This document shows, piece after piece, positions 1-11,095 of a stretch of 64,000 nt of DNA. The notes under the pieces are model-generated. The model saw only the letters and a program-made list of their open reading frames with translations, searched no databases and was not told the DNA's origin. Origin of the DNA: Phoronis australis (lineage: Eukaryota; Phoronida; Phoronidae). Each line of letters opens with the position of its first letter. Position 1 is the first letter of the stretch. The position numbers and the translations under genes were made by a program. The stretch is from contig NMRA01000028.1 in the NCBI GenBank assembly GCA_002633005.1, forward strand, positions 1,396,753 through 1,460,752, written 5' to 3'.

Positions 1-658
1 TTCCATACAAGCCCAAGAGCAAAGTGAGGTTGGCTTGCTGACAGTACAACCATTAGGTCAATCACCAACCTAAATAGCCCCAGTCTAAATAAGATTCAGG
101 CACACATACTAGTCTAGACAATGTAACATACATGATATTAGTATCGATTGGAATCATCTCTAAATATTCAACATGAAAGGTGAATGGTAAGAAAAGCAGG
201 AAGTATAAATATGCCTGAGTACTGCTGTGTAATCATCTAATGGCAGACTAAACAACTTGATAAGTAGCCTGCTGATTGGTCCAGTTCCTCATCAAAAGGT
301 AAAACAAGAGGACCTCCTGCTAGTCCTCTAAAACACTCTCAAAGAAATAACTACAAAGTTGAGGGTTATTAAGTGCATAAAATTGCTTCTAAATTTAAAT
401 TGTTTTGATTCCACAGAACAGGATAGTCGAACCAGTGTTGTACATAGCCAAATTTCTCAAGGATTTTTTTCCTCATTCATCACATTCTGTAACTGTAAAA
501 ATGAGATAAAACACACAGTGAAATTCTGAGCACTGAGTTTCAACAATGTGAAACATCTGAAAATGAAAAATGACTATTTCAACAGTTAGTTTTGTAGAAA
601 TCAAGCACCACCAACAAGTCCCCAGTGAAAAAACTACAAATCTGATGATCATACTTAC
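1..658. other. Non-coding stretch, possible minus-strand intron
   Basis: No convincing coding region seen on either strand. If the exon candidate ending at 659 on the minus strand is real, this is its first intron, beginning with GTAAGTATGA read on the minus strand. Confidence 0.3.
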
Positions 659-713
659 TGGCGTTGCTCGTCCAAAATTTATCTTTGAAAGTTAGCCGTC
701 TCTGAGGCATCAT
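659..713 (-). CDS. Candidate minus-strand first coding exon (MMPQRRLTF...)
   Basis: Read on the minus strand, ATG at 713-711 opens 18 codons (MMPQRRLTFKDKFWTSNA) plus one base, followed by a strong donor, CCA|GTAAGTATG. There is a second in-frame ATG at 710. The phase (1) and the donor context match the candidate exon at 9381-9417, so the two could be alternative first exons of one gene whose body lies left of the window. I do not recognise the protein. The exon is very short, so chance is a serious alternative. Confidence 0.3.
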
Positions 714-1723
714 TTTACAATCATTCCTGTCTCAGTGCTCAACTGTCTTCATGCTCTCATCGTTAATCAATAGGCAATCTTAATTGAACACAAATCACTT
801 TTGTTAAGACAACTACATGAAGTGTCATCTGTCCTCTAATTAACAGTTTCCACTTTCGCCGCTACAAATTCCTTCGAACACGACTCATTTGAAAGCTTGG
901 TTGACAAAACCTCAAAAATCCACATATCGAACATTCAAGTAAGCATACAAAATTCCAAACTGACTTTCCAAAAGCAAGGTGGGTAGAAAACGTTGAAATA
1001 CGGTTTACCACAGAATAATGTCCACAAATCTCCTTGTTTTACTCAAGTACATTCCAAATTGTTGGATAACTCCGCAGCCTCACAACTGACTGATGAAAAT
1101 ACAGGCAACCGACTCAGGCATCACCCCAACTCCCCAGAGACAGACAGTCACAGCCACATACTGTGCACACAAACACAGCAAATCTATGTTATTCCCAGCA
1201 ACACTCATTGACTAACATCGACATTCTGTTGACCATTTACATCAAGGAAGTATACACACAGAGAGGTGAAGATATCCGTTTTCAAGATCCAATAAAGTGC
1301 ATTCAGCTGAGATAAAATGCAAATTCAACCTTCAGGGCCTAAAAAGTTAAGGCCAGTAATTAATCGTTGCGACTACAGCTTAAAGGAAAACTGGCTATAT
1401 TGAATGAAGACATGTTAATTACCCAAGATACTTTTCAATGGTACAATATTTGTTCAAGACGTGCGAAGATGTGAGCATTGTTAACCAGAGTGATGTTATC
1501 CACATTTTTTGTAAGTTTGAAATGGACAAGCAGAAAATTCATGGTATCATGTTTTGAACACAGATGTCAAATTCTCATCACTATGAATAAATCCATGATG
1601 CTAAGCACTTATTGAACACAGATCTGCCATGAATGCCATATAGACAACATTTTCTTAGATTCTTTATCCAAGACTAAGACTATAACACCCAAAATTGATG
1701 TGAATCAAAAAACAATCAATTTC
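714..1723. other. Non-coding, upstream of candidate exon
   Basis: AT-rich sequence without a supported gene. The longest open frame (993-1211, +) has no recognisable protein features. If the exon at 659-713 is real, its 5' UTR and proximal promoter would be here; no TATA or GC-rich island stands out. Confidence 0.3.
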
Positions 1724-1961
1724 AGACTGGCCTTCAGTAACTTCACATTATCTCAGTCTAGTATTGATCCCTGCATATAAAACCCCTCTAAGGTCCCTAA
1801 TGATTGATAGCCGTCAGGGAGAACATTGCTATTTAAAAATTAACAGCAAATACAAACGAAGGCAGCGCGAAATGCAAGGTCAACTATGTAGCACGTTGTA
1901 AATGTATGTTGCTTGGAATTTGACGTACATTGAGGATTGATAAAATCCATAGAACTATAAA
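1724..1961. repeat. Allelic copy 1 (with inserted element)
   Basis: 238 bp almost identical to 2769-3006 at a constant offset of 1045 bp, with scattered single-base differences. This copy runs straight into the TIR element that begins CAGTGGCGG at 1962; the other copy continues into unrelated unique sequence instead. It reads as the occupied allele of a polymorphic insertion site. Confidence 0.75.
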
Positions 1962-2767
1962 CAGTGGCGGATTTAGGATATCACAAGGGGGGGGCCCAAC
2001 GTTTTGTCCAGCTGTAAGCATTTGCGCAAACCACGATTGTGGATGCGCATAGCACCGAATGGGAGGAGGTCGGGAGGGGGCTCCCCTCCTGCCAAGGAAA
2101 TTTTTCTGTTTTTTCCTCTAAAAATCAAGCATTTTCCTTGATTCCTGAAGTATTATCCGAGAAAAAAAGGCAAAAAAACACGGAGAACGTGTCAAACAGG
2201 AAAAACTGCAAGTACCAGAGACTCGAACTCACGACCTGGCGGATAGAGCACGCATGCTTTACCACTACACCACCACGACTTAACTACAGATCTCATAATA
2301 AGAGACCTACTTGTTTATGGTCCACAGCGTTTACGCGCGAAACCTACTTCTTTTTGTAATGCTTATTACGCGTTTTACATTTTGTGCAATCGGTTCTTAA
2401 CAAATTTGTTGTATTTAAAATAGTCTTCAAATGCCCAAAAGACCAATAATCAGTTTTTCGTGTTGGCAATAATGACGGGATTGCTTTGGAAATCGTCTTA
2501 AGTTAAGGTTTGAGAAAGAGAGAATTATGAGTTTCTGAGTGATTCACTAAGGCTTCGATTAAAATTCACATCTTACCAGCAGCTTCTGTTTTTTCATCAT
2601 CACTCAGGTTCCATTTTCTTTAAAAAATGAAGTAAATTTTCTTCATTGCACAGTGGAGCAGACGACGGAAACGGAGTTGTAGTGCGCAGCGCCACTGCCG
2701 GTTGCCTGGGATATTGCAGGAGAGCCTATACTTAGCCATAGTTCCGTTACGAATGCGTCGTGTTCCG
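1962..2767 (-). mobile_element. TIR element with tRNA-Glu-like core, copy A (cut by gap)
   Basis: Starts CAGTGGCGGATTTAGG, followed by a G-run, and is homologous along its length to copy B (5321-6161, opposite orientation) and copy C (8176-9035). It holds the tRNA-like segment on the minus strand (about 2218-2278; box B complement visible in GACTCGAACTCACG). The far terminus is missing because an 'n' at 2768 interrupts it. Long A-runs and stops rule out a protein. It is a non-autonomous element. Confidence 0.7.
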
Positions 2768-2768
2768 N

Positions 2769-3006
2769 AGACTGGCCTTCAGTAACTTCACATTATCTCA
2801 GTCTAGTATTGATCCCTACATATAAAAACCCTCTAAGGTCCCTAATGATTGATAGCCGTCAGGGAGAACATTGCTATTTAAAAATTAACAGCAAATACAA
2901 ACGAAGGCAGCGCAAAATGCAAGGTCAACTTTGTAGCACATTGTAAATGTATGTTGCTTGGAATTTAACGTACATTGAGGACTGACAAAATCCATAGAAC
3001 TGTAAA
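2769..3006. repeat. Allelic copy 2 (empty site)
   Basis: Second copy of 1724-1961, starting directly after the single 'n' at 2768. At the point where copy 1 enters the CAGTGGCGG element, this copy continues into unrelated sequence (CTTCAGGAGAAAC). It is therefore the pre-insertion form of the locus. Confidence 0.75.
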
Positions 3007-4003
3007 CTTCAGGAGAAACAACAGGTTTGACAAAATACCTAACTCATTCAACATTACTGGTTTGCTGACAGCCACAAGTCATAAACATGTTTCCTGAAAA
3101 TGCCACTATGGCCCTGTACCACAGACACCAAACTCTCACCCTTTCGAAGTGTACATTTTCACACACGACCTAAATAAAAAAGTGAATTTTTCCAAAACTA
3201 GACCTAGCACTTGTGAATCTTCTAGGCAATGGTTCTACTCACCATATTTCTCTGAATTTTGGAGCGCCATCTGTAGCAGCTCCTTATAATATGTCTGTAT
3301 CCCACAAAGATAAATATTCATAAAAATACCCCACCCCCTAATAGCCCATCCCTAGGTCAAAATCATAGCCTAGATGCATAATGCGCGGAACGTGTTCAGG
3401 CCAAAGTAAGTGATACTATTACAAGAAATATTGTTGATGACAAGAAACCAAGTTACCGGCGGTGCTTAGGCCTAAAATAAGCAACTCTTTCAAGTAAAAT
3501 GTCATTGATTACATGGGTTACCAACTATCTGGTGACTATGATTTCTCCCTTCCAGAGAATGTATTCATGTTCTGATATATCTCAAAATTTTATCGCAGGC
3601 TGGGGATGTCTCTATTTTCCCAGCTTTTTTGGTACTTTTGCATGTATAATCCATCAACTTTCTATATTGCCAGCTGAGTCTAGTGCTCTTACCACTGATT
3701 TTCCTGTGTTTATTTGATTCACCATTGGTCAACGTCGGCGTCTATACAATAACATATCCACTTTGTTTTTTACATTTAATTAATAATTATTACAAGATGA
3801 ATTCACAGAAAAAATGTATTCATTTAGAATACCAACAGACACAATCCCAAACGGAAAGCACTGGGGATGGCAAACAGCGACACAGAATCTCTGAACATTT
3901 GAACTTATATAACAATTTATGACATGGCAGTTTCCAGATGTGTTTGTGATGTTTATAGTGTGTGCGTTACACTACCGCACCTGCTTTCAGTTCCAAAACA
4001 TGA
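3007..4003. other. Non-coding stretch
   Basis: AT-rich sequence with only short, featureless open frames (3499-3717 and 3683-3922, +). No gene, RNA or repeat recognised. Confidence 0.3.
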
Positions 4004-4073
4004 GCGGCGATGCACTGAAAAAAGTGGGGCAGCTAAATCCCCCCCCCCCCCAGCCCCCTATGGTGCGCTGCCC
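4004..4073 (-). mobile_element. ~70-bp palindromic MITE (GGGCGGCRCACCATAGGGG family)
   Basis: Read on the minus strand it runs from GGGCAGCGCACCATAGGGGG through a G-run to CCCCACTTTTTTCAGTGC and ends ATCGCCGC. The same layout occurs twice at 28986-29129. The ends GGGCGGCRCA and TGCGCCGCCC are inverted repeats. It is too short to encode anything. Confidence 0.55.
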
Positions 4074-5320
4074 ATGCAAAATTGGCTTGGGTAAATGACC
4101 GCCATCTCAGTCCTCACCTGGTTGACAATCAAGTACTTAATTAAACTAGTTTTAAAGTGAATTTGCATCTTCAACTAAAGCCAAGTGTCACACTCACGCC
4201 TTCATCAGCAAAAAGACAGACAGTGAGACACACCTCAGCTCAGGTAATTTCCAACATTTCATGTCAGTCGACACACACACAGAACCATATCACCGAAACT
4301 GTTCTATTCAGTCTATGGTATACCTGTTTATACTCAGTGTTACCACACAACAAAGAAACAACAATATTTACAATTTTCAAAAGAGCACTGTTTCATTTAA
4401 AAGCATTACCTGTGATTTACATTAGCGGCAAAATATTATTGGTGTCCCCTTGTAATAGACACGTTGACAAAATCGCCTGCGATTCGTTGTGACTCACCTG
4501 GAGTAGGTCACACCTGCCTACGTCATGAAGTCACTTGAAAAAATCAATGAGTGGACAGACGTTTGTATTTGCTTTGATGTAGATGGGGGATTGTGAAAGA
4601 GTATTCGTTTTGACATTTTTTCATTCGGGAAATGCCAATTAACTCTCGGGGTTAAAATCCCCTTGAAGCGCGGGACTCGACTTGATCATTGCGGGATAAT
4701 ACGCCGCTCACTGTGCGGGGTGGTATTCTGGACCAGGGTCTTTTCAAGGCTGTCACTTTATGGTTTAAGAACTCTACGAAATAGTCCACATTTCAGCAAT
4801 AGTTTATTAATTAGCAATTTCAAACCCAGTCTATAGAGAAAATATTTGTTCATGCGAGTTTTGCTCACGGAACTGGATCCCTTTTAATTGTGCTGGCTCT
4901 CAGAAAGGGTATAATTTTAACTCGCCTGTTCTCTGAGGTTGAACTTACAGAAATAACTACTCGGCTCAGCCAGCGGTCCGTGACACCACGTCATGACACT
5001 GATAACAAGAAGAGTGAGCGTAAATACTAGTGCTGTAACTGCAAAAAATACGTCATCATGATATTCTTCAGTAGAAATGGAAGAATAATGTGGTATTTAC
5101 TATAATTTAGACCACAATAACGAAGGCAGAAATGTAATTTTATTGAGGCTCGGGACGACGTCCCCGCCCTCTACTTCGCCCATAATCCTGATAGTTTACC
5201 TGACGAATAATAAACCTTGCTAATCGGCAGGGCCTCCACTTCGACTATATTTTTAATGGGGTGAATCGCTAAAAATTACGATACCATCCCCATTAAGAGA
5301 GTTTCAGGCACCTTTATAGG
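4074..5320. other. Non-coding stretch
   Basis: No supported gene. The open frame at 4157-4492 (+, 111 codons) lacks recognisable domains, compositional signs of coding, or splice support. The last five bases (5316-5320, ATAGG) are the proposed target duplication of element copy B. Confidence 0.3.
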
Positions 5321-6161
5321 CATAGGCGGATTTAGGGGGGGGNGGGCTCAGATCCAATTTCAAGTGTCAAATTCGGAACAAGGCGCAATCGTAACGGAAC
5401 TATGGCTAAGTATAGGCTCTCTCGCGATATCCCAGGCGACCGGCAGTGGCGCTGAGCACTACGACTCCGTTTCCGTCGTCTGCTCCACTGTGCAATGAAG
5501 AAAATTACTTCATTTTTTAAAGAAAATGGAATCTGAGTGATAGTGAAAAAACAGAAGCTGCTGGTAAGATGTCGATTTTAATCGAAGCCTTAGTGAATCA
5601 CTCAGAAACTCATAATTCTCTCTTTGTCACACCTTAACTTAAGACGATTTCCAAAGCAATCGCGTCATTATTGCCAACACAAAAAACGGATTTGGTCTTT
5701 TGGGCAATTGAACACTATTTTTAAATACAACAAATTTGTTACGAACTGATTGCACAAAATATAAAAAAACATGTAAAAAGGATTTCAAAAAGAAGGAGGT
5801 TTCGCGCGCAAACGCTGTGGACCATAAACAAGTAGATCTCTTAGTATCAAGATAGGAGTTAAATCGTGGTGGTGCAGTGGTAAAGCACGCGCGCTCTATC
5901 TGCCAGGTCGTGAGTTCGAGTCTGTGGTACTGGCAGTGTTTCCTGTTTAACACTTTCTCGGTGTTTTTCGTTTTTTTTTTGTTTGCTTTTTATTCTTGGA
6001 TAATACTTCGGGAATAAAGGAAAATGCTTGATTTTTAGAGGAAAAAAAACAGAAAAAATTTCCCCCAATTCGGTGCTATGCGCAGCTACAATCGTGCTTT
6101 GAGCAAATGTTTACAGACAAAATGTTGGGCCACCCCTTGTGATATCCTAGATCCGCCACTG
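5321..6161 (+). mobile_element. TIR element with tRNA-Glu-like core, copy B (full length)
   Basis: 841 bp from CATAGGCGGATTTAGGGG to ATCCGCCACTG, so the two ends are inverted relatives (CAxxGGCGGAT). It is flanked by a 5-bp direct repeat, ATAGG (5316-5320 and 6162-6166). A tRNA-like segment lies at about 5864-5936, with box A TGGTGCAGTGG and box B GTTCGAGTC (5914-5922), resembling tRNA-Glu. Homopolymer G-runs near one end hold an assembly 'n' (5343). Open frames inside are broken. Ends of the CAGTGGCGGAT type are common in hAT-like elements, but the 5-bp duplication is shorter than the usual 8 bp. Confidence 0.7.
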
Positions 6162-6166
6162 ATAGG

Positions 6167-7368
6167 TAGGAGTTAACCTGATTGACCCATAATTCGGCCT
6201 CCATGCAGGAATTTGGCTTCTTTCCCCAAACAAATCATGCCAGTCGATTAGAAAGACACAATGACATGAGTAGAAATTTGGTTCGAATGCTGCACAATCT
6301 CCTACAAGAACTGGAAAAGTCTTCAGTCAGCAGAACGCCCGGCCATACTGAGGGCTTTTTAGATAGGACACCTAACGTACTTGGTGGTGAAGAGACAGTT
6401 GCCGTAACATTAATAAGGATAATATCCGACGAAAGACGAAATTTTTTTATACATTTATTATCTATAAGTAACATTACAATGTAAATCACACACGTATCCA
6501 TTCAAAGGTCGCTTAATTTTCAATAATGTGAGCAAATTTTAACCACCTGTTTCTTAATCTATCAAACTGTCTATTTTGTTGAAAACTATATTTCTCTGTG
6601 ACTTGATACTGTTATTAAAAGCATTAAGAGCTGGTAAAGTGCCCTCCAAACTTTGATAGTTCGCTAGAATCAAAGTTAAGTTTGTAGATGAATATGTGTT
6701 GTTGATCTGACTACGCAATCAGCAGACAGCAAGACAAAGTGATTTTTAACAATTAAAGTCCCAAATATGCTACTTTTTCTTTCTGAAAAACAACGTGAAG
6801 ATTATTTTCTCTGAATTCAAGGTTCAATTCTTTGTAAATTAGGCCAGGGTTGTTTATCATTGTTCAGGACAAGAAATAAAACCACGCTTAACCAAGCCAG
6901 AGGCCATCGATGATCCGGAGTCTCATAGATCACTAGCACTGGCCTCTTGAAGGGTGCATTTTGATGCAGTACGTAGAATAACGCTCATCAGGGGCTGTAG
7001 GGTTAAAATGCATCGTATGCTACAGAAATGTGTGCAAAAGGTGTTACTGTGGAATTTTACTAAAATGCCTTACATAGGCCCCCCCGCGCCGCCTAAGGTG
7101 CGCCGCCCGTGTCTTATGCGACATCGAATCTGTGTTCAAAGTGATCGGTGGAGAACATTCAACAGTCTTGTCCATATCTAAGAGGATAGCACCGGCATTG
7201 GACTTCGCGCTTACTACAATATAATCGCGGACCTTGTCAAAAAGGGAACGCCACACTGACACCTGTGTTTCAGAACAGACGAAAAACATTGAATTCTCTT
7301 AGCGAATCACGGATAAAGATCTCACTAGAGCAAAATTCAACGAGCATACTGTTTTACTGTTTTATATT
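6167..7368. other. Non-coding stretch with one unassigned open frame
   Basis: Contains a 100-codon frame at 6182-6484 (+) discussed as a finding, and a GC-rich GCCGCC motif region at about 7078-7107 that resembles fragments of the GGGCGGC MITE. Nothing else is supported. Confidence 0.3.
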
Positions 7369-7450
7369 TTGTTATTGAGGGCCCTCTTGGAAAACAATGT
7401 TATCACTAAAGAGGCCACCCTCATTTTAAATATTACAATAAATAAATATA
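7369..7450 (+). mobile_element. LINE 3' tail relic (AATAAATAAAT end)
   Basis: GAGGGCCCTCTTGG, then GCCACCCTCATTTTAAATAT and a terminal ATAAATAAATA tract. The same end occurs at 43980-44058 (GGGCTACCCTCATTGTAAAT, then ATAAATAAATAAAT). A conserved short 3' end with a short tandem tail is typical of CR1/RTE-like non-LTR retrotransposons. Confidence 0.5.
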
Positions 7451-8170
7451 AAATACGCACGAACCTGCAACAGAGTGAAAAAGAAAGGCACCAGGAACTT
7501 GCAGAGCCCCCGAATAGTGACAGCCAGTTTCCTTCGCTGAATAAAGACTGGAGCAGCATACCCGAGTCCTGCAAGGACCTCGGCCAAGAGCGGGGGGGGG
7601 GGGGNGGGGGGGGGGGGGGGACTCTCGGAAGAATGACTTTTACACGACCACCCAGAGTGCCATTTCCAATTTACTTCCCTACGGTGGGTTTCAGCTGTTT
7701 TGGGAGCTCGAAATTGTACGGAAAGGTTTTTTATCAAGCACAAAAACCTAAAGAGAAATTGTTAACATTATCTGTATTTTAATGTTCCGCCGCAAACCAT
7801 GATGTACTTAGTTTTGTCATGGCATCTGTTCTTGTGCCACTGATTAGGCTTGTAGGTTCAGACACAAGGGAGGGCCACTTTTACAGAAATCCTAGTTCGT
7901 CATCGTAACTGTTTCTGCGACAAAAGTTTACGAGTTAGGGTGACGTTTTTCTTGGAAAGTCCTTAGAAATTGCCCCTATTTCGCGAAGCCCACTACCAAA
8001 ATTGTTGGGTATTCAGCTGCAACCGCGAGCACAAATTTAGTCGAATACAGACCCAACTTTAATTATGTGAATATGGGAACGTATGTCTCACTTGTTTAGC
8101 AAAATGTCTCAGTGGAATTCTAGTAGGACCTCTGTACATTTAGCAGGTATGCGCAATGGCTTTGGAATTT
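7451..8170. other. Non-coding stretch with long G-run
   Basis: Includes a G homopolymer (about 7592-7620) interrupted by 'n' at 7605. Open frames that cross this tract are unreliable. No gene seen. Confidence 0.3.
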
Positions 8171-8175
8171 ATCTC

Positions 8176-9035
8176 CAGTGGCGGAGCTAGGGTATCACAA
8201 GGGGGGGGCAACATTTTGTCTGTAAACATTTGCTCCAAGCACGATTGTAGATGCGCATAGCACCGAATGATGGGAAATTTTTCTGTTTTTTTCCTCTAAA
8301 AATGAAGCATTTTCCTTGATTCCCGAAGTATTATCCAAGAAAAAAGGCAAAAAAAATGCTGAGAAAGTGTCAAAGAGAAAAACTGCTTGTACTAGACTCG
8401 AACTCACGACCTGGCGGTGAAAGGGCGCGTGCTTTACCACTGCACCAGAACATTGGGTACTAAGAGACCTAATTGGTTATGGTCCACAGCGTTTGCGCGC
8501 GAAACCTACTTCTTTTTGTATAGCTCATTACATATTTTATATTTTGTGAATCAGCTCGTAATAAATTTGTTGTATTTAAAATAGTCTTCAATTGCCCAAA
8601 AGACCAAATCCGTTTTTTGGGTTGGCAAAAATGACGCGATTGCTTTGGAAATCGTCTTAAGTTAAGGTGTGACAAAGAGAGAATTATGAGTTTCTGAGTG
8701 ATTCACTAAGGCTTCGAATAAAATTGACATTAGCAGCAGCTTCTGTTTTATCATCATCACTCAGATTCCATTTTCTTTAAAAAATAAGCAATTTTCTTCA
8801 TTGCACTGTGGAGCAGACGACGGAAACGGAGTTGTAGCGCCCAGCGCCACTGCCGGTCGCCTGGGATATCGCGAGAGAGCCTATATTTAGCCATAGTTCC
8901 GTTACGATTGCGCCTTGTTCCGAATTTGACACTTGAAATTGGATTTGAGCCCCCCCCCNCCCTACGCTCTTGCTGTTTTATTTTTTTGCGGCGGCAAAGG
9001 GGGGGGGGCCTGGGCCCCCCATAAATTCGCCTATG
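8176..9035 (-). mobile_element. TIR element with tRNA-Glu-like core, copy C (full length)
   Basis: 860 bp from CAGTGGCGGAGCTAGG to AATTCGCCTATG, flanked by the 5-bp direct repeat ATCTC (8171-8175 and 9036-9040). The tRNA-like segment is on the minus strand at about 8396-8455. Read 5'-3' it includes GGTGCAGTGGTAAAGCACGC, then CCCTTTCACCGCC and GAGTTCGAGTC. The TTTCACC loop context matches tRNA-Glu with a TTC anticodon. A C-run near 8951-8960 holds an 'n'. No intact protein. Confidence 0.7.
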
Positions 9036-9040
9036 ATCTC

Positions 9041-9380
9041 CAATGCTGTAGTATGATGACATATTACATTATATTAACTGCTGTGTCCTCAAAACGACGG
9101 TCGAATAAAGACTACTTGTCTCAAACAAGGTGACACACAAGATGCATATAGGATTCTGGCCGCTGAGCTAGATAGGTGTGCATGTAATGACGATCATACC
9201 AAGGAGTGTAGTAGTATACTAGTACAGTCCTTGATCATACCCACTGGAGATTAGATTATATATTCATTGATATGAGTTAATGTATACCGGTAAATATCGA
9301 TGCCTACGGTGTTGCATAATAAAATACTATAGCTAGTAGTTTCAATGCTGCACAGAGCGTGTTCATTTATGAAAACTTAC
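9041..9380. other. Non-coding stretch
   Basis: No gene recognised. If the exon candidate at 9381-9417 is real, this is the start of its intron (GTAAGTTTTC on the minus strand). Confidence 0.3.
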
Positions 9381-9417
9381 TGGTGTTGCGAATCACTTCT
9401 TGTCCAAATCCAGCCAT
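9381..9417 (-). CDS. Candidate minus-strand first coding exon (MAGFGQEVIRNT)
   Basis: Read on the minus strand, GCACCATGG is an excellent Kozak start (ATG at 9417-9415). It opens 12 codons (MAGFGQEVIRNT) plus one base before the donor CCA|GTAAGTTTTC. Phase and donor context are the same as in the candidate at 659-713 (AAC-x-CC-A|GTAAGT), which is why I pair them as alternative first exons. The protein is not recognised and the exon is too short to stand alone. Confidence 0.3.
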
Positions 9418-10977
9418 GGTGCGGTATATTTTTATCTTATCTTGAGATTACACAAGCAAACATAGCGCCGTTACAGAAACCTCAGTGTATTTGGTTGCAT
9501 CGGTTGACTATTAAATCCATGACGATTGATACGCATAAATTATAATATGTGGAGATATATCAAGTGCTCTGAAATCGCCTTGTGCAGAAAACATCTGTTG
9601 CCGCGAACGGAGAATTAATATAAACATGTCCACGTGATCTTATGCATTGCACAGCGGTGGTGAGGCAGCAATTCGCTGTTGAAATCAATTTTGAACTCTG
9701 CAAGATACTAAATCAGATTGTGGTACGTTTTATAAATTATCAACACTTTGCATTAGGGTTTATAGTCGACTGAATGACAAATATCACAGTAATGAGAATT
9801 TGGAATTATTGAGACACGGTATGTTCTTTGCGATGTTGACGAAGGTGCAACTGATCTAAACACAGAGTACGCCCGGAAAAGACATAAAACGGCCAAACGT
9901 CTGCTGAACGCACGACACTTCGAAGAAGGCGTTATTTCCAAAATTTTCGCTACGAGGAGGATTTTGCGTTGAAATTTCACCAGCCCTTTACTACTACAGA
10001 GCCATCCGTCGAATAGCAGGACAATGTTTTTGTCTTTAGAAGGCTTGGTGCCAAAGAATGTGTTGCGTACTCGAAGGTCAACACGTGGGCCTGTAGCAAC
10101 AACAATGATCGTTTCGGAGTAATCTTAATACTTTATAGAATTAAAGGACACACGCCATCCCACGCTGGTTCAGTGATCAGGCCATGTCTTCTGTTGGTCT
10201 TTAGAATGAGCGCCAATGAATACCCACCTCGTTTGTCAGTGTGCTTTAGGTCCACTAACAAGCACGTAATCATAATATAGTCAACCTCAGGGTTTTGTAA
10301 AAATACTCCATCAGGAAATTGGGTAGTATATAGTTGGGTGACCATGCATGAGTACTGAGGTAGGCAACCGTGAGAATGATCCTGAGCGGTTGGTATTCGA
10401 ATAGCTCTTACCTCAAACATGTTCAATTTTATAATCACGTTCTTTTGTTTGGAGACTGAGGAACAGAGATAATGTTAGTGACAATGGCCGCCCTCTCAAC
10501 AGGATAGGCTGACTTGGCTAGTGAATTGTTGTCTGATGCTTTAACTAACACCAAAAATTGAATATTTTTGATTAGAGAACATCGTGCATGCTCTTTTCTC
10601 TCCAATTAAATCGTAATTTTCAGATCGACATTACTTCTGCGCACGTGACTTTGCTTTCGTGAACCGTGCAAGAATACGGGCACAACTAGTTCAAGACAAA
10701 TTAAATCTCTTTGAGAAAAAGTGCTGAGACCAACTGCAATTTACTAAGACAATTTGTATAAATTATTTAAGACAATTTTTATAAATTATTATGGTTCCGT
10801 TGTCTGTTTCACTTAGAAAAGTGAGTTGAAACTTAAGTCAGAAAATTGATCTTACGCTCCATGCAACTCAGGAAAAATAAATCTCATTTGAGCAAAGTCC
10901 GACGTGCACAATTATTTCTTTGGCTCACTATTATAATTTTTAGCTTCCAACTCAAGCTGGTTTATGTTCGTGCCAGT
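9418..10977. other. Non-coding stretch
   Basis: No gene seen. A plus-strand open frame near 9800-9972 (…EYARKRHKTAKRLLNARHF…) looks protein-like but has no start, no splice signals and no recognised family. Confidence 0.3.
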
Positions 10978-11095
10978 CCCGGCAGCCGCGACGCCGGGCC
11001 TGATCGGGTTCCGAGCCACTGCCGGACTGAGATAACGAGTCAGTCCGGCCGCGACGGGCTTGATCGGGTTCCGATCCACTGGCCGGGATAACAAG
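10978..11095. repeat. GC-rich tandem doublet
   Basis: Two diverged copies of a roughly 60-bp GC-rich unit in AT-rich surroundings, each with GCCGCGACG, then TGATCGGGTTCCGA, then CCACTG and GGATAAC or GAGATAAC. No coding role seen. Confidence 0.55.

Noticed and set aside
5864-5936. Functional tRNA gene
   Set aside because: Boxes A and B are present, but acceptor and anticodon stems do not pair, and the segment repeats inside three transposon copies.
7369-7782. 137-codon plus-strand frame and its minus counterpart
   Set aside because: It crosses a LINE tail and a G homopolymer with an 'n'; no domain.
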